NCBI RefSeq assembly: GCF_008806385.1
Contig: NZ_VZZK01000018.1
Span: forward strand, 53,230-117,229
Length of the DNA stretch: 64,000 nucleotides
Reading direction: 5' to 3'
From: Methylobacterium soli
Lineage (GTDB): Bacteria; Pseudomonadota; Alphaproteobacteria; Rhizobiales; Beijerinckiaceae
The notes under the pieces: generated by a model
Told to the model about the DNA's origin: nothing
The model's database searches: none
Seen by the model: only the letters and a program-made list of their open reading frames with translations
Made by a program: the position numbers and the translations under genes
In this document: positions 9,042 to 17,081 of the stretch, one piece after another
How positions within the stretch are numbered: the stretch's first letter is position 1
How the letters are laid out: every line of letters starts with the position of its first letter

Positions 9042-10489
9042 GCGGCCCTGCCCCGCTTCAGGCCCGCGCGCCGGCGCCCGTAGCCGGCGTAGATCGCGAG
9101 TCCGATCGCCAGCCAGACGGCGAGGCGGATCCAGGTATCCCCCGGCAGCCCCGCCATCAGGGCGAGGCAGGACAGGATGCCGAGGCCGGCCACGACCGGC
9201 GCCGCCCGGACCCGGAAGGGCCGCGGGCGGGCCGGCTCGGTCCGGCGCAGCACCAGCACGGCGGTGCAGACCAGGATGAAGGCCAGCAGCGTCCCGATGC
9301 TGACGAGCTCGCCCAGGATATCGATGGGCACGAAGGCGGCGACGAGCGCCGTCACGAGCCCGATCAGGCCCTGGCTCAGGGCGGGCGTGCGGGTCACGGG
9401 ATGCACCCGCGCGAAGGCGTCGGGCAGGAAGCCGTCCCGCGCCATGGCGTAGAAGATCCGCGCCTGCCCGTAGAGGGCGGTGAGCGCCGAGGTGGTGAGC
9501 CCGATGAGCGCCCCGAGCTTGATCACGATCGCGAAGGTCCCGAGCCCGATGGCGTCGATCGCCTTGGCGATGGGATCGGCCACGTCGAGGTCGCGATAGG
9601 GCACGAGCCCGGTCAGCACGGCGGCCACGGCCACGTACAGGATCGTGGTGAGGAGAAGGGACCCGAGGAGGCCGACGGGCGCGTCGCGCTGCGGCGTCCG
9701 GGTCTCCCCCGCCGCCGTCGCCACGGTCTCGAAGCCGATGAAGGCGAAGAACACCACGCCCGCCCCCCGCAGCACCCCGCTCCAGCCGAAGGACCCGAAG
9801 GTCCCGGTATTCTGCGGCACGAGCGGCGACCACAGGGCGGGCGTCAGGTGCAGGGCGCCGACGCCCACGAAGGCCAGGATGATCGCGACCTTGAGGGCGA
9901 CCAGCGCGGCATTGGCCCGGGCGGCGTCGCGGTTGTCCCGCACCAGGAGGGCGGTCAGGGCGAGCACGATCCCGGCGGCCGGCAGGTTCACGAGGCCGCC
10001 CGCGCCCGGCGCCCCCGCCAGGGCGGCCGGCAGGGCGAGGCCGAGATCGGCCAGGACGCTCTGCGCGTAGCCCGACCAGCCCACCGCCACGGTGGCGGCC
10101 GCCATGGCGAATTCCAGCACCAGGTCCCAGCCGATGATCCAGGCGCAGAGCGGCCCGAGGGTGGCGTAGGTGTAGGTGTAGGTCGAGCCCGGGACCGGGA
10201 TCATCGCGGCGAGCTCGGCGTAGCAGAGGCCCACGAAGGCGCAGGCGATGGCGCCGAGAAGGAAGGACAGGACCAAGGCCGGCCCGGCATATTGCGCGGC
10301 GGCGGTGCCGGTCAGTACGAAGATCCCGGCCCCGATCGTGGCGCCGACGCCGATACAGACGAGGCTGAAGGCCGAGAGGTTGCGGGCGAGCGGCGGCCCC
10401 TCCGCCTCCGCCTGCTCGGCGAGGATCCGGGCGACCGGCTTGCGGGCGATCAGCGCGCGGAGATCCGGGCCGGCGGGCAGGATGCGCAA
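9005..10489 (-). CDS. APC-family amino acid permease
   Basis: Inner-membrane secondary transporter of the amino acid-polyamine-organocation superfamily, close to the YfnA/CAT-like basic amino acid group. It shows about twelve hydrophobic segments, the first at IGVGATIGAGIFVLTG, followed by the conserved VPGSTYTYTYATLG and FFAFIGFETVATAA. Start: TTG at 10489 (MRILPAGPDLRAL) with GGGAG seven bases upstream. Homologues begin about there, and the longer frame would run through the repeat block at 10501-10575. 494 aa. Divergent from rpsO. Substrate not decided by sequence. Confidence 0.88.
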   Translation of the reverse strand: MRILPAGPDLRALIARKPVARILAEQAEAEGPPLARNLSAFSLVCIGVGATIGAGIFVLTGTAAAQYAGPALVLSFLLGAIACAFVGLCYAELAAMIPVPGSTYTYTYATLGPLCAWIIGWDLVLEFAMAAATVAVGWSGYAQSVLADLGLALPAALAGAPGAGGLVNLPAAGIVLALTALLVRDNRDAARANAALVALKVAIILAFVGVGALHLTPALWSPLVPQNTGTFGSFGWSGVLRGAGVVFFAFIGFETVATAAGETRTPQRDAPVGLLGSLLLTTILYVAVAAVLTGLVPYRDLDVADPIAKAIDAIGLGTFAIVIKLGALIGLTTSALTALYGQARIFYAMARDGFLPDAFARVHPVTRTPALSQGLIGLVTALVAAFVPIDILGELVSIGTLLAFILVCTAVLVLRRTEPARPRPFRVRAAPVVAGLGILSCLALMAGLPGDTWIRLAVWLAIGLAIYAGYGRRRAGLKRGRAAQYERLPARPPP

Positions 10490-10500
10490 GGGCTTGCTCC

Positions 10501-10575
10501 CATTCCGGCACCGGGATTCGGGCGCTGGCATTCCGGCACCAGGATCCCTGTACCGGGATTCCTGCACCGGGGTAT
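10501..10575. repeat. Short GC direct repeats upstream of the permease gene
   Basis: The block CATTCCGGCACC occurs at 10501 and again at 10529 (28-bp period). It is followed by two diverged copies of the pattern CTG(T/C)ACCGGG at about 10548 and 10565. They lie in the 5' untranslated region of the permease gene. Function unknown; slipped-strand expansion is possible. Confidence 0.55.
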
Positions 10576-10689
10576 CCCGGGCGGCAAATCCTGCGCCAGG
10601 GTCGAGGCCTTGGACAAAGCGGCGCGGGGCCGCGCAGGAGAGGGCTGGCGCGGTCGGCGGTTTCGTGTATGGTCCGCGCGGCCTCGACC

Positions 10690-10827
10690 CGGCAACGGGC
10701 GGGGCTTGAACCGCTTGGGGGTAGACCCTGCTGGACGACATCCCGGCAGCGGCCAAGGCCCGAGCACGCGCCCTCCCGGCAACGAGGGGGGCCGCATTTC
10801 TACACCCCATCCCGAAAGGCAGATGCG
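10690..10827 (+). promoter_or_regulatory. rpsO leader, candidate S15 autoregulatory RNA
   Basis: About 140 bases upstream of rpsO can form several hairpins: GGCC-AA-GGCC near 10753, and GCCCTC pairing with GAGGG(GG)GC near 10771-10794. A GAAAGG ribosome site at 10814-10819 follows. S15 represses its own translation by binding leader RNA in several phyla, including rhizobia. That this leader does so is inferred from position and foldability only. The transcription start is unknown. Confidence 0.4.
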
Positions 10828-11097
10828 ATGTCGATCACGGCAGAGCGCAAGACCGCGCTCATCAAGGAATACGCGCAGGGCGGCAAGGACACCGGTTCGC
10901 CGGAGGTCCAGGTGGCGATCCTCACCGAGCGGATCACCAACCTGACCGGCCACTTCAAGACCCACGGCAAGGACAACCATTCCCGCCGCGGCCTCCTGAA
11001 GCTGGTCTCGCAGCGCCGCTCGCTGCTCGACTACGTCAAGCGCAAGGACGAGGCCCGGTACCGCTCGCTGATCGAGCGCCTCGGCATCCGTCGCTAA
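10828..11097 (+). CDS. rpsO: 30S ribosomal protein S15
   Basis: Primary 16S rRNA binding protein of the small subunit platform. 89 aa, the standard length, with the typical blocks DTGSPEVQVAILTERI, HFKTHGKDNHSRRGLL and RRSLLDYVK. ATG at 10828 with GAAAGG upstream. A strong hairpin follows the stop, and pnp comes 202 bp later, the usual rpsO-pnp arrangement. Confidence 0.98.
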   Translation: MSITAERKTALIKEYAQGGKDTGSPEVQVAILTERITNLTGHFKTHGKDNHSRRGLLKLVSQRRSLLDYVKRKDEARYRSLIERLGIRR

Positions 11098-11105
11098 GAT
11101 CGAAC

Positions 11106-11138
11106 GCGCGGTTCCGGGCCCGGCCCGGGACCGCGTTT
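11106..11138 (+). terminator. Hairpin after rpsO
   Basis: The stem GCGGTTCCGGG/CCCGGGACCGC (11108-11118 with 11124-11134, one G-U pair, extendable by two pairs) has a 5-base loop and is followed by TTGA only. It probably terminates partially, letting some transcription read into pnp, and may also act as an RNase-processing site as in other rpsO-pnp units. Confidence 0.65.
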
Positions 11139-11299
11139 GAACAGCGACGGGGCGGAATGGGTCCGGCCCGTCGATCCCCGGGCGACTTCGAGGCACGACG
11201 CCAGGGCAGGATCGCGAGGGGCTTCCCGAGCCGGGAGCCCCTCGCCGTCTTGCCGCTGGCGCTGCCGGGTTCGCCCGACCGTATGAAGGCTGATGTGAA

Positions 11300-13501
11300 A
11301 TGTTCGACGTTCAACGTGAAGAGCTGATCTGGGGCGACCGCAAGCTCGTCCTCGAGACCGGCAAGGTCGCCCGCCAGGCCGACGGCGCCGTCGTCGCCAC
11401 CTACGGCGAGACCTCGGTGCTGGCCACCGTCGTGTCCGCCAAGGAGCCGAAGGTCGGCATCGACTTCCTGCCGCTCACCGTGAACTACCAGGAGCGCGCC
11501 TACGCCGCCGGCCGCATCCCGGGCGGCTACTTCAAGCGCGAGGGCCGTCCCTCCGAGAAGGAGACCCTGGTCTCCCGCCTGATCGACCGCCCGATCCGCC
11601 CCCTCTTCGTCGAGGGCTGGCGCAACGACACCCAGGTCGTCGTCACCGTGCTGACCCACGACCTCGAGAACGATCCCGACATCGTCGCCATGGTGGCGGC
11701 CTCCGCCGCGCTGACGCTCTCCGGCGTGCCCTTCATGGGCCCGATCGGCGCGGCCCGCGTCGGCTATCTCAACGGCGGCTACAAGCTGAACCCGGCCGTG
11801 ACCGAGACCGACGAATCGACCCTCGATCTCGTCGTCGCCGGCACCCAGGACGCCGTCCTGATGGTCGAGTCCGAGGCGCGCGAGCTCTCCGAAGAGGTGA
11901 TGCTCGGGGCCGTGATGTTCGGCCACAAGCACTTCCAGCCGGTCATCGAGGCCATCGTGCGCCTCGCCGAGAAGGCCGCCAAGGAGCCGCGCGACTTCTC
12001 CCCGCCGGAGAATGCCGACGTCGAGAAGGCCGTCCTGGAGATCTGCGAGTCGGAGCTGCGCGACGCCTACAAGAAGACCGTCAAGCAGGAGCGCTACGCG
12101 GCCGTCGACGCCGTGAAGGCGAAGGTGGTGGCCAGCCTCTGCCCGGCCGACGGCGAGCAGAAATTCGCCCCCGAGAAGGTCAAGGCTGCCTTCAAGGAGG
12201 CCCAGTCGAAGGTGGTCCGCTGGAACATCCTCGACACCGGCTCGCGCATCGACGGCCGCGACGTGAAGACGGTCCGGCCGATCGTCTCCGAGGTCGGCGT
12301 GCTGCCGCGCGCCCACGGCTCGTCGCTGTTCACCCGCGGCGAGACGCAGGCGCTGGTCGTCGCGACGCTCGGCACCGGTGAGGACGAGCAGTTCATCGAC
12401 GCGCTGGAAGGCACCTACAAGGAGACGTTCCTGCTGCACTACAACTTCCCGCCCTATTCGGTGGGTGAGACCGGCCGCATGGGCTCCCCCGGCCGCCGCG
12501 AGATCGGCCACGGTAAGCTCGCCTGGCGGGCGATCCACCCGGTGCTGCCGCCGGCCCACGAGTTCCCGTACACGATCCGCGTCGTGTCCGAGATCACGGA
12601 ATCGAACGGCTCCTCCTCGATGGCCTCCGTCTGCGGCGGCTCGCTGTCGCTGATGGATGCGGGCGTGCCCCTGCGCCGCCCCGTCGCCGGCATCGCCATG
12701 GGCCTCATCCTCGAGGGTGAGCGCTTCGCGGTGCTCTCCGACATCCTCGGCGACGAGGATCACCTCGGCGACATGGACTTCAAGGTGGCCGGCACGGACG
12801 AGGGCATCACCTCGCTCCAGATGGACATCAAGATCGCCGGCATCACCGAGGAGATCATGCAGGTGGCCCTCGCCCAGGCCAAGGACGGCCGCGGCCACAT
12901 CCTGGTCGAGATGGCCAAGGCCCTGACGGCGGCCCGTCCCGAGCTCGGCGAGTACGCGCCGCGCATCGAGACCATGCAGATCCCCACCGACAAGATCCGC
13001 GAAGTGATCGGCACAGGCGGCAAGGTGATCCGCGAGATCGTCGAGAAGACCGGCGCCAAGATCAACATCGAGGATACCGGCATCGTCAAGATCGCCTCCT
13101 CGGACGGCAAGGCCATCAAGGCGGCCTATAACTGGATCCGCTCGATCGTGGCCGAGGCCGAGCCGGGCATGATCTACGACGGCACCGTCGTGAAGACGAT
13201 GGAGTTCGGCGCCTTCGTGAACTTCTTCGGCGCCAAGGACGGCCTCGTCCACATCTCGGAACTCGCCGCCCAGCGGGTCGCCAAGGTGACGGACGTCGTC
13301 AAGGAAGGCGACAAGGTCAAGGTGAAGTTCCTCGGCCAGGACGACCGCGGCAAGATCCGCCTCTCCATGAAGGTCGTCGACCAGCAGACCGGCGAGGACC
13401 TCACCGAGAAGCTCAAGTCCCAGCGCGACAACGAGCGCGCCGAGCGCGGCGACCAGGAGCCCCGCCGCGAGCGCGGCGAGCGCCGCAACTCAGGCGAGTA
13501 A
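11300..13501 (+). CDS. pnp: Polyribonucleotide nucleotidyltransferase
   Basis: Phosphorolytic 3'-5' exoribonuclease of the RNA degradosome. Two RNase PH domains are visible (the first starting QREELIWGDRKLVLETGK; the second with SEITESNGSSSMASVCGGS). A KH domain lies near 560-590 (EVIGTGGKVIREIVEKTG) and an S1 domain near 620-700 (GAFVNFFGAKDGLVHISEL). The C-terminal tail is rich in Arg/Glu. 733 aa, normal. ATG at 11300. A strong terminator lies 30 bp downstream. Confidence 0.98.
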   Translation: MFDVQREELIWGDRKLVLETGKVARQADGAVVATYGETSVLATVVSAKEPKVGIDFLPLTVNYQERAYAAGRIPGGYFKREGRPSEKETLVSRLIDRPIRPLFVEGWRNDTQVVVTVLTHDLENDPDIVAMVAASAALTLSGVPFMGPIGAARVGYLNGGYKLNPAVTETDESTLDLVVAGTQDAVLMVESEARELSEEVMLGAVMFGHKHFQPVIEAIVRLAEKAAKEPRDFSPPENADVEKAVLEICESELRDAYKKTVKQERYAAVDAVKAKVVASLCPADGEQKFAPEKVKAAFKEAQSKVVRWNILDTGSRIDGRDVKTVRPIVSEVGVLPRAHGSSLFTRGETQALVVATLGTGEDEQFIDALEGTYKETFLLHYNFPPYSVGETGRMGSPGRREIGHGKLAWRAIHPVLPPAHEFPYTIRVVSEITESNGSSSMASVCGGSLSLMDAGVPLRRPVAGIAMGLILEGERFAVLSDILGDEDHLGDMDFKVAGTDEGITSLQMDIKIAGITEEIMQVALAQAKDGRGHILVEMAKALTAARPELGEYAPRIETMQIPTDKIREVIGTGGKVIREIVEKTGAKINIEDTGIVKIASSDGKAIKAAYNWIRSIVAEAEPGMIYDGTVVKTMEFGAFVNFFGAKDGLVHISELAAQRVAKVTDVVKEGDKVKVKFLGQDDRGKIRLSMKVVDQQTGEDLTEKLKSQRDNERAERGDQEPRRERGERRNSGE

Positions 13502-13530
13502 GCGTTCGTCCGGACGGATCGGTTGACACG

Positions 13531-13560
13531 AAGCGCGGCCCCTTGGGGCCGCGCTTTTTT
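13531..13560 (+). terminator. Rho-independent terminator of pnp
   Basis: A perfect 12-bp stem (13531-13542 with 13545-13556, tight CTTG turn) ends in a run of six T (13555-13560). The best intrinsic terminator in the window. Confidence 0.95.
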
Positions 13561-13574
13561 CATGCGTGGGGTTT

Positions 13575-13607
13575 TTGCGCGAGTTTCTTGCGCGAGTTTC
13601 TTGCGCG
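13575..13607. repeat. 13-bp tandem repeat, 2.5 copies
   Basis: TTGCGCGAGTTTC occurs at 13575 and 13588, then a partial TTGCGCG at 13601. It is non-coding, between the pnp terminator and the next gene. Confidence 0.8.
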
Positions 13608-13728
13608 GACGCGCCTCTGCGGCGCCGGCTCGCGGATTCTCGCGTGCGATGCGGCACCGCTTCGCGGAACGCCGCCCCGGGCTCCGCGTTCGCCCCGCGA
13701 CATCCCTCATCCCAGGAGAGAATGCCCG

Positions 13729-13950
13729 ATGGCGAATGCGATGATCCACGACATCTTCAGCGGCCAGCAGAACCTCACGACGACCGAGCGCGCCGTGTCG
13801 GTGGTGCTCGGCCTCGGCATCGCGGCCGCCGCCGCGCAGCCCCGGCCGAACAAGCTCCTCAGCCTCGCCGCCCTGATCGTCGGGGCCGGCCTCGCCATCC
13901 GGGGCGCCACGGGCCATTGCGCCGTCAAGGCGGCGGCCGACCAGCTCTGA
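13729..13950 (+). CDS. DUF2892/YgaP-type small membrane protein
   Basis: 73 aa with two predicted membrane segments (AVSVVLGLGIAAAAAQ and LLSLAALIVGAGLAIRGA), after a short polar N-terminus and ending GHCAVKAAADQL. The layout (LTxxER start, two helices, Cys after the second) resembles DUF2892 inner-membrane proteins, whose function is unknown. ATG at 13729 with AGGAG about ten bases upstream. Confidence 0.7.
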   Translation: MANAMIHDIFSGQQNLTTTERAVSVVLGLGIAAAAAQPRPNKLLSLAALIVGAGLAIRGATGHCAVKAAADQL

Positions 13951-13978
13951 GGCGCGCCGCCTCATCCTCGCGCGAACG

Positions 13979-14008
13979 AAAAAAGGGGCGCCCGCGCGGC
14001 GCCCCTTC
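13979..14008 (-). terminator. Terminator of the GlsB-like gene
   Basis: Perfect 10-bp stem AAGGGGCGCC/GGCGCCCCTT (13983-13992, 13998-14007). The A run at 13979-13984 reads as a U tract on the minus strand, so it serves the gene at 14034. It could also stop the convergent plus-strand gene. Confidence 0.85.
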
Positions 14009-14033
14009 TGGCCTCTGCCCCGCCTGCGGGGTT

Positions 14034-14303
14034 TCAGAGCGTGGTGGTGCGGCTGCGGCCGGCCACGAAGCCGTAGATCGCCAGAACGACCACCGCGCCC
14101 ACGATGGCGCCGATGAAGCCCGCCCCCTGGTTCGGCCCGTACCAGCCGACCGCCTGCCCGATGAACGTCGCCACGAAGGCGCCGACGATGCCCAGGATGG
14201 TGGTGAGGATGAAGCCCGACGGCTCGTTGTTCCCCGGCATGAGGAACTTGGCGATGACGCCGGCGATGAAGCCGATGATGATGGTCCCGATGATCGAAAA
14301 CAT
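14034..14303 (-). CDS. GlsB/YeaQ/YmgE-family stress-response membrane protein
   Basis: 89-aa inner-membrane protein of the transglycosylase-associated/GlsB family, often induced by stress in other bacteria. Three hydrophobic segments: IIGTIIIGFIAGVIAKFLMP, ILTTILGIVGAFVATFIG, and GFIGAIVGAVVVLAIYGFVAG. The family GNNEPSG-like loop is present. ATG at 14303 with AGGAA upstream. It has its own terminator, so it is probably monocistronic. Confidence 0.88.
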   Translation of the reverse strand: MFSIIGTIIIGFIAGVIAKFLMPGNNEPSGFILTTILGIVGAFVATFIGQAVGWYGPNQGAGFIGAIVGAVVVLAIYGFVAGRSRTTTL

Positions 14304-14509
14304 GGCGCTAAGTTCCTGAGCTTCACTGTATACTGCCCAATGAACGTGCCAACCGGCCCTTGGGTTGCGCTGCATCGTGAGAGTTTGTCGCAGTTCGTCC
14401 GTTGCCGCGCCGGGCCCGCGGCTGCCCCCTTTACGGCCGGCCGCATCCGGCGGCACAACGCGGCGGACGGGCGGCCGCGCCCGCATCCTCGAGAGAGTTC
14501 AAGGCGACC

Positions 14510-14881
14510 ATGACGATCAAGCGTTTCGAGTCCGGCCCGCGCATGAGCCAGGCGGTCGCCTACGGCGACATGGTGTTCCTGGCCGGACAGGTGGCGGCGG
14601 ACACGGTGGGCACCGGGGTGACCGCCCAGACGCAAGCGATCCTCGCCGAGATCGACCGGCTGCTCGCGGCCGCCGGCAGCCACAAGAGCCGCATCCTCGC
14701 CACCACCATCTACCTCGCCGACATGTCGACCTTCGCGGAGATGAACGCGGCCTGGGACGCCTGGGTCGACCGGGCCAACCCGCCGGCCCGCGCCACCGTC
14801 GAGGCCAAGCTCGCCGGCCCCGAATACCGCGTCGAGATCGTCGTGACGGCCGCCAAGGCGCCGGCCGGGGACGCGCAGTGA
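14510..14881 (+). CDS. RidA-family (YjgF/UK114) enamine/imine deaminase
   Basis: 123-aa trimeric RidA-type protein. These hydrolyse reactive enamines and imines formed by PLP enzymes. Conserved features include the FLAGQVAAD strand, QAILAEIDRLLAAAGSHKS helix, TIYLADMSTFAEMNAAW, and RATVEAKLAGPEYRVEI. The Arg before the A-T-V pair matches the family's catalytic Arg position. Its TGA overlaps the GTG of the downstream binding-protein gene by four bases, so the two are translationally coupled. Confidence 0.9.
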   Translation: MTIKRFESGPRMSQAVAYGDMVFLAGQVAADTVGTGVTAQTQAILAEIDRLLAAAGSHKSRILATTIYLADMSTFAEMNAAWDAWVDRANPPARATVEAKLAGPEYRVEIVVTAAKAPAGDAQ

Positions 14882-15996
14882 GGCGGCGCGCCGTCCTGGG
14901 CGCCGTCGCGGCGCTGGCCACGGCCCTGGCGGCGTCGCTGGCCGGCGCCCCGGCGGGGGCGCAAGCCCCGGAGCGCGTCGTCAACATCTACAACTGGTCG
15001 GATTATATCGACCCGAAGGTGCTGGAGGATTTCACCCGGCAGACCGGCACCAAGGTCGTCTACGACACCTACGACAACAACGAGATCCTGGAGACCAAGC
15101 TGCTGGCCGGCCGCTCGGGCTACGACGTGGTCGTGCCCTCCGGGCCCTTCCTGCAGCGGCTGATCCGGGCCGGCGCCTTCCAGCCCCTCGACAAGGCCAG
15201 GATCCCGAACCTGACGCATGTCTGGCCGGAGATCGCCGGGCGGCTCGCCACCTACGATCCGGGCAACGCCTACGCGGTCGATTACATGTGGGGCACGACG
15301 GGGCTCGGCCTCAACCTCGCGGCCGTGCGCGAGCGCCTCGGCGCCGGGGCGGCCCTCAACACCTGGAACCTCGTCCTCAATCCGGCCAACGCCAACAGGC
15401 TCAAGGATTGCGGGATCATGATGCTCGATTCTCCCGAGGACCTGATCCCCAGCATGCTGCCGGCCTACGGCCTCAAGGCGGATTCGAAGCGCTGGGACGA
15501 CATCACCCAGGTCACCGACGCGCTCTACAAGGTGCGCGGCACGGTGCGGAAATTCCATTCCTCGGAATATATCCAGTCCCTGGCCAACGGCGACCTCTGC
15601 GTCGCGGTCGGCTATTCGGGGGACGTGCTGCAGGCCAAGAAGCGGGCCGAGGAAGCCAAGAACGGCCTCGAGATCGCCTATCTCATCCCCCGCGAGGGGG
15701 CGCTGATGTGGTTCGACGCCTTCGCGATCCCGAAGGACGCCCCCCACGCGGCGGAGGCCCACGCCTTCATCGATTACATGATGCGGCCCGATGTGGCGGC
15801 GGCCAACACCAACTTCGTCTCCTATGCCAGCGGCAACCTTGCGGCCAAGAAGCTGGTCAGGCCCGAGATCCTCAACAATACCGGGATCTACCCGGACGAG
15901 GCCGTGATGCAGCGCCTCTCCACCAACACCGCCTGGGACGACCGCACCCAGCGCTTCGTCACCCGCCTGTGGACCCGAGTGCGCACCGGCAAGTGA
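14878..15996 (+). CDS. PotF-like polyamine ABC transporter substrate-binding protein
   Basis: Periplasmic binding protein, 372 aa. The signal peptide begins RRRAVLGAVAALATALAASL. The mature part opens with VNIYNWSDYIDP, the hallmark of PotF/PotD putrescine/spermidine binders. Further family blocks are YDVVVPSG, DYMWGTTGLGLN and LIPREGALMWFDAFAIPKDA. It starts with GTG overlapping the RidA stop. No permease or ATPase genes (potGHI) are near, so it is an orphan here and must use a transporter encoded elsewhere, or have another role. Confidence 0.9.
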   Translation: MRRRAVLGAVAALATALAASLAGAPAGAQAPERVVNIYNWSDYIDPKVLEDFTRQTGTKVVYDTYDNNEILETKLLAGRSGYDVVVPSGPFLQRLIRAGAFQPLDKARIPNLTHVWPEIAGRLATYDPGNAYAVDYMWGTTGLGLNLAAVRERLGAGAALNTWNLVLNPANANRLKDCGIMMLDSPEDLIPSMLPAYGLKADSKRWDDITQVTDALYKVRGTVRKFHSSEYIQSLANGDLCVAVGYSGDVLQAKKRAEEAKNGLEIAYLIPREGALMWFDAFAIPKDAPHAAEAHAFIDYMMRPDVAAANTNFVSYASGNLAAKKLVRPEILNNTGIYPDEAVMQRLSTNTAWDDRTQRFVTRLWTRVRTGK

Positions 15997-16099
15997 GGGC
16001 CCGGGCGCGCCGTGCGCCCCCGGGATGACGATCTGCGGAGGCGGGCGCCGCGCGGCCGCCCCGGGGGCGGCCCGACCGGCTCGGCCGGGCCGCGCCAGC

Positions 16100-16531
16100 T
16101 CAGTCCTTGAGGTCGGCCGGGACCTTGCCGCCATTCTCCTCGAGCTTCTTGATCACCTGCTTGTGGAGCCAGATGTTCATCGAGGCGGAATCGCTCTTGT
16201 CGCCGGTATAGTGGAGCTCGTCGGCGAGCTGCTGGCGGGCATGCAGGCTCGAATCGAGATCGAGCAGCTTCATCAGGTCGACGATGGAGGTGCGCCAGTT
16301 CAGCGTCTGCCCCTTCTTCGCCGCCATGTCGTTGAGGACCGACTCGACGTCGACGCTGCCGCCCGAGGCGGCGGGCGCCGAGCCGGCCGAGCCGGTGGTC
16401 GCCGTCGAGGCCGGGTTGCTGGATCCGCCCGCGGGCGCGCCGGCCGAGCCGGAGGTCGATCCCGCCGCCTCCGCGGTGCCACCGCCGAACGGGTGCAGGA
16501 TCTTGCTGACGATGCTGCCGATGAGGCTCAT
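16100..16531 (-). CDS. DUF3597 domain protein
   Basis: 143 aa. The N-terminus (MSLIGSIVSKILHPFGG) is followed by an Ala/Gly/Ser-rich linker (about 20-60) and a C-terminal helical domain (LNWRTSIVDLMKLLDLDSS, ARQQLADELHYTGD, MNIWLHKQVIKKLEENGG) diagnostic of DUF3597, whose biochemical function is unknown. ATG at 16531 with AGGGAG upstream. Convergent with the PotF-like gene. Confidence 0.88.
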   Translation of the reverse strand: MSLIGSIVSKILHPFGGGTAEAAGSTSGSAGAPAGGSSNPASTATTGSAGSAPAASGGSVDVESVLNDMAAKKGQTLNWRTSIVDLMKLLDLDSSLHARQQLADELHYTGDKSDSASMNIWLHKQVIKKLEENGGKVPADLKD

Positions 16532-16612
16532 GGCACTACTCCCTGTGATCATCTCGTGGCCGCGTTCGCAGCCCGGTGACAACGAAGGGTGCGCCAGCCT
16601 GTTCCGCTTGTC

Positions 16613-16777
16613 TCAGCGTACGGCCTGCAGGCCCAGGCCGATGATGCAGAGCCCGACGAGCAGGCAGAGGCCGCTGCAGCGCTCCAGCACCGGGGCGTGC
16701 CCCCGGTGGCGCAGGGAGACCCAGGCGAGGCCGAAGCCGGCGGAGAGGGGCAGGACGCTCAGCAGCACGATCACCAT
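16613..16777 (-). CDS. Possible 54-aa membrane protein
   Basis: Two hydrophobic segments (VIVLLSVLPLSAGFGLAWVS and CSGLCLLVGLCIIGLGL) joined by a short basic loop. It lies 81 bp upstream of the DUF3597 gene on the same strand. The frame is open further upstream; the ATG at 16777 is the first that gives a compact membrane protein. No strong ribosome site. Unrecognised. Confidence 0.45.
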   Translation of the reverse strand: MVIVLLSVLPLSAGFGLAWVSLRHRGHAPVLERCSGLCLLVGLCIIGLGLQAVR

Positions 16778-16865
16778 CTTGACTTGTCGACGCGCGGCGC
16801 CGGCTCGGCAGCCCGCGCGGAAAACCGGGCCGGCTCCAGCCATGAATATTGCAGAAAATATCCAG

Positions 16866-16908
16866 TTCAATTGAATTCGTGAGTCTCGGTGAATTCAGCG
16901 GTGAATTC
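16866..16908. repeat. Palindrome and triple GAATTC sites in an AT-rich gap
   Basis: TTCAATTGAA (16866-16875) is a perfect palindrome. GAATTC recurs at 16873, 16891 and 16903, the latter two inside CGGTGAATTC copies 12 bp apart. It sits about 170 bp upstream of the ABC importer genes and could be an operator cluster. Confidence 0.45.
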
Positions 16909-17081
16909 GCGACGATCTCGCGCGTCGCGATGGGGCGGGAGGTACTGCAAATGTTGCGTGAAGCGTCAAGCGAGCCCATCGCCTTGCGTGCAATGACGAA
17001 TTTCACGACGCCATAATGGTATTTCAAGTTTTGCCCGTCTGTGGCATGGGAACGGCCCCTTCCCCCGACCGGATCCCGCCG

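Noticed and set aside
14878..16100. Expected potGHI permease/ATPase genes next to the PotF-like gene
   Set aside because: The downstream gene is a convergent DUF3597 protein; no transporter subunits are present here.
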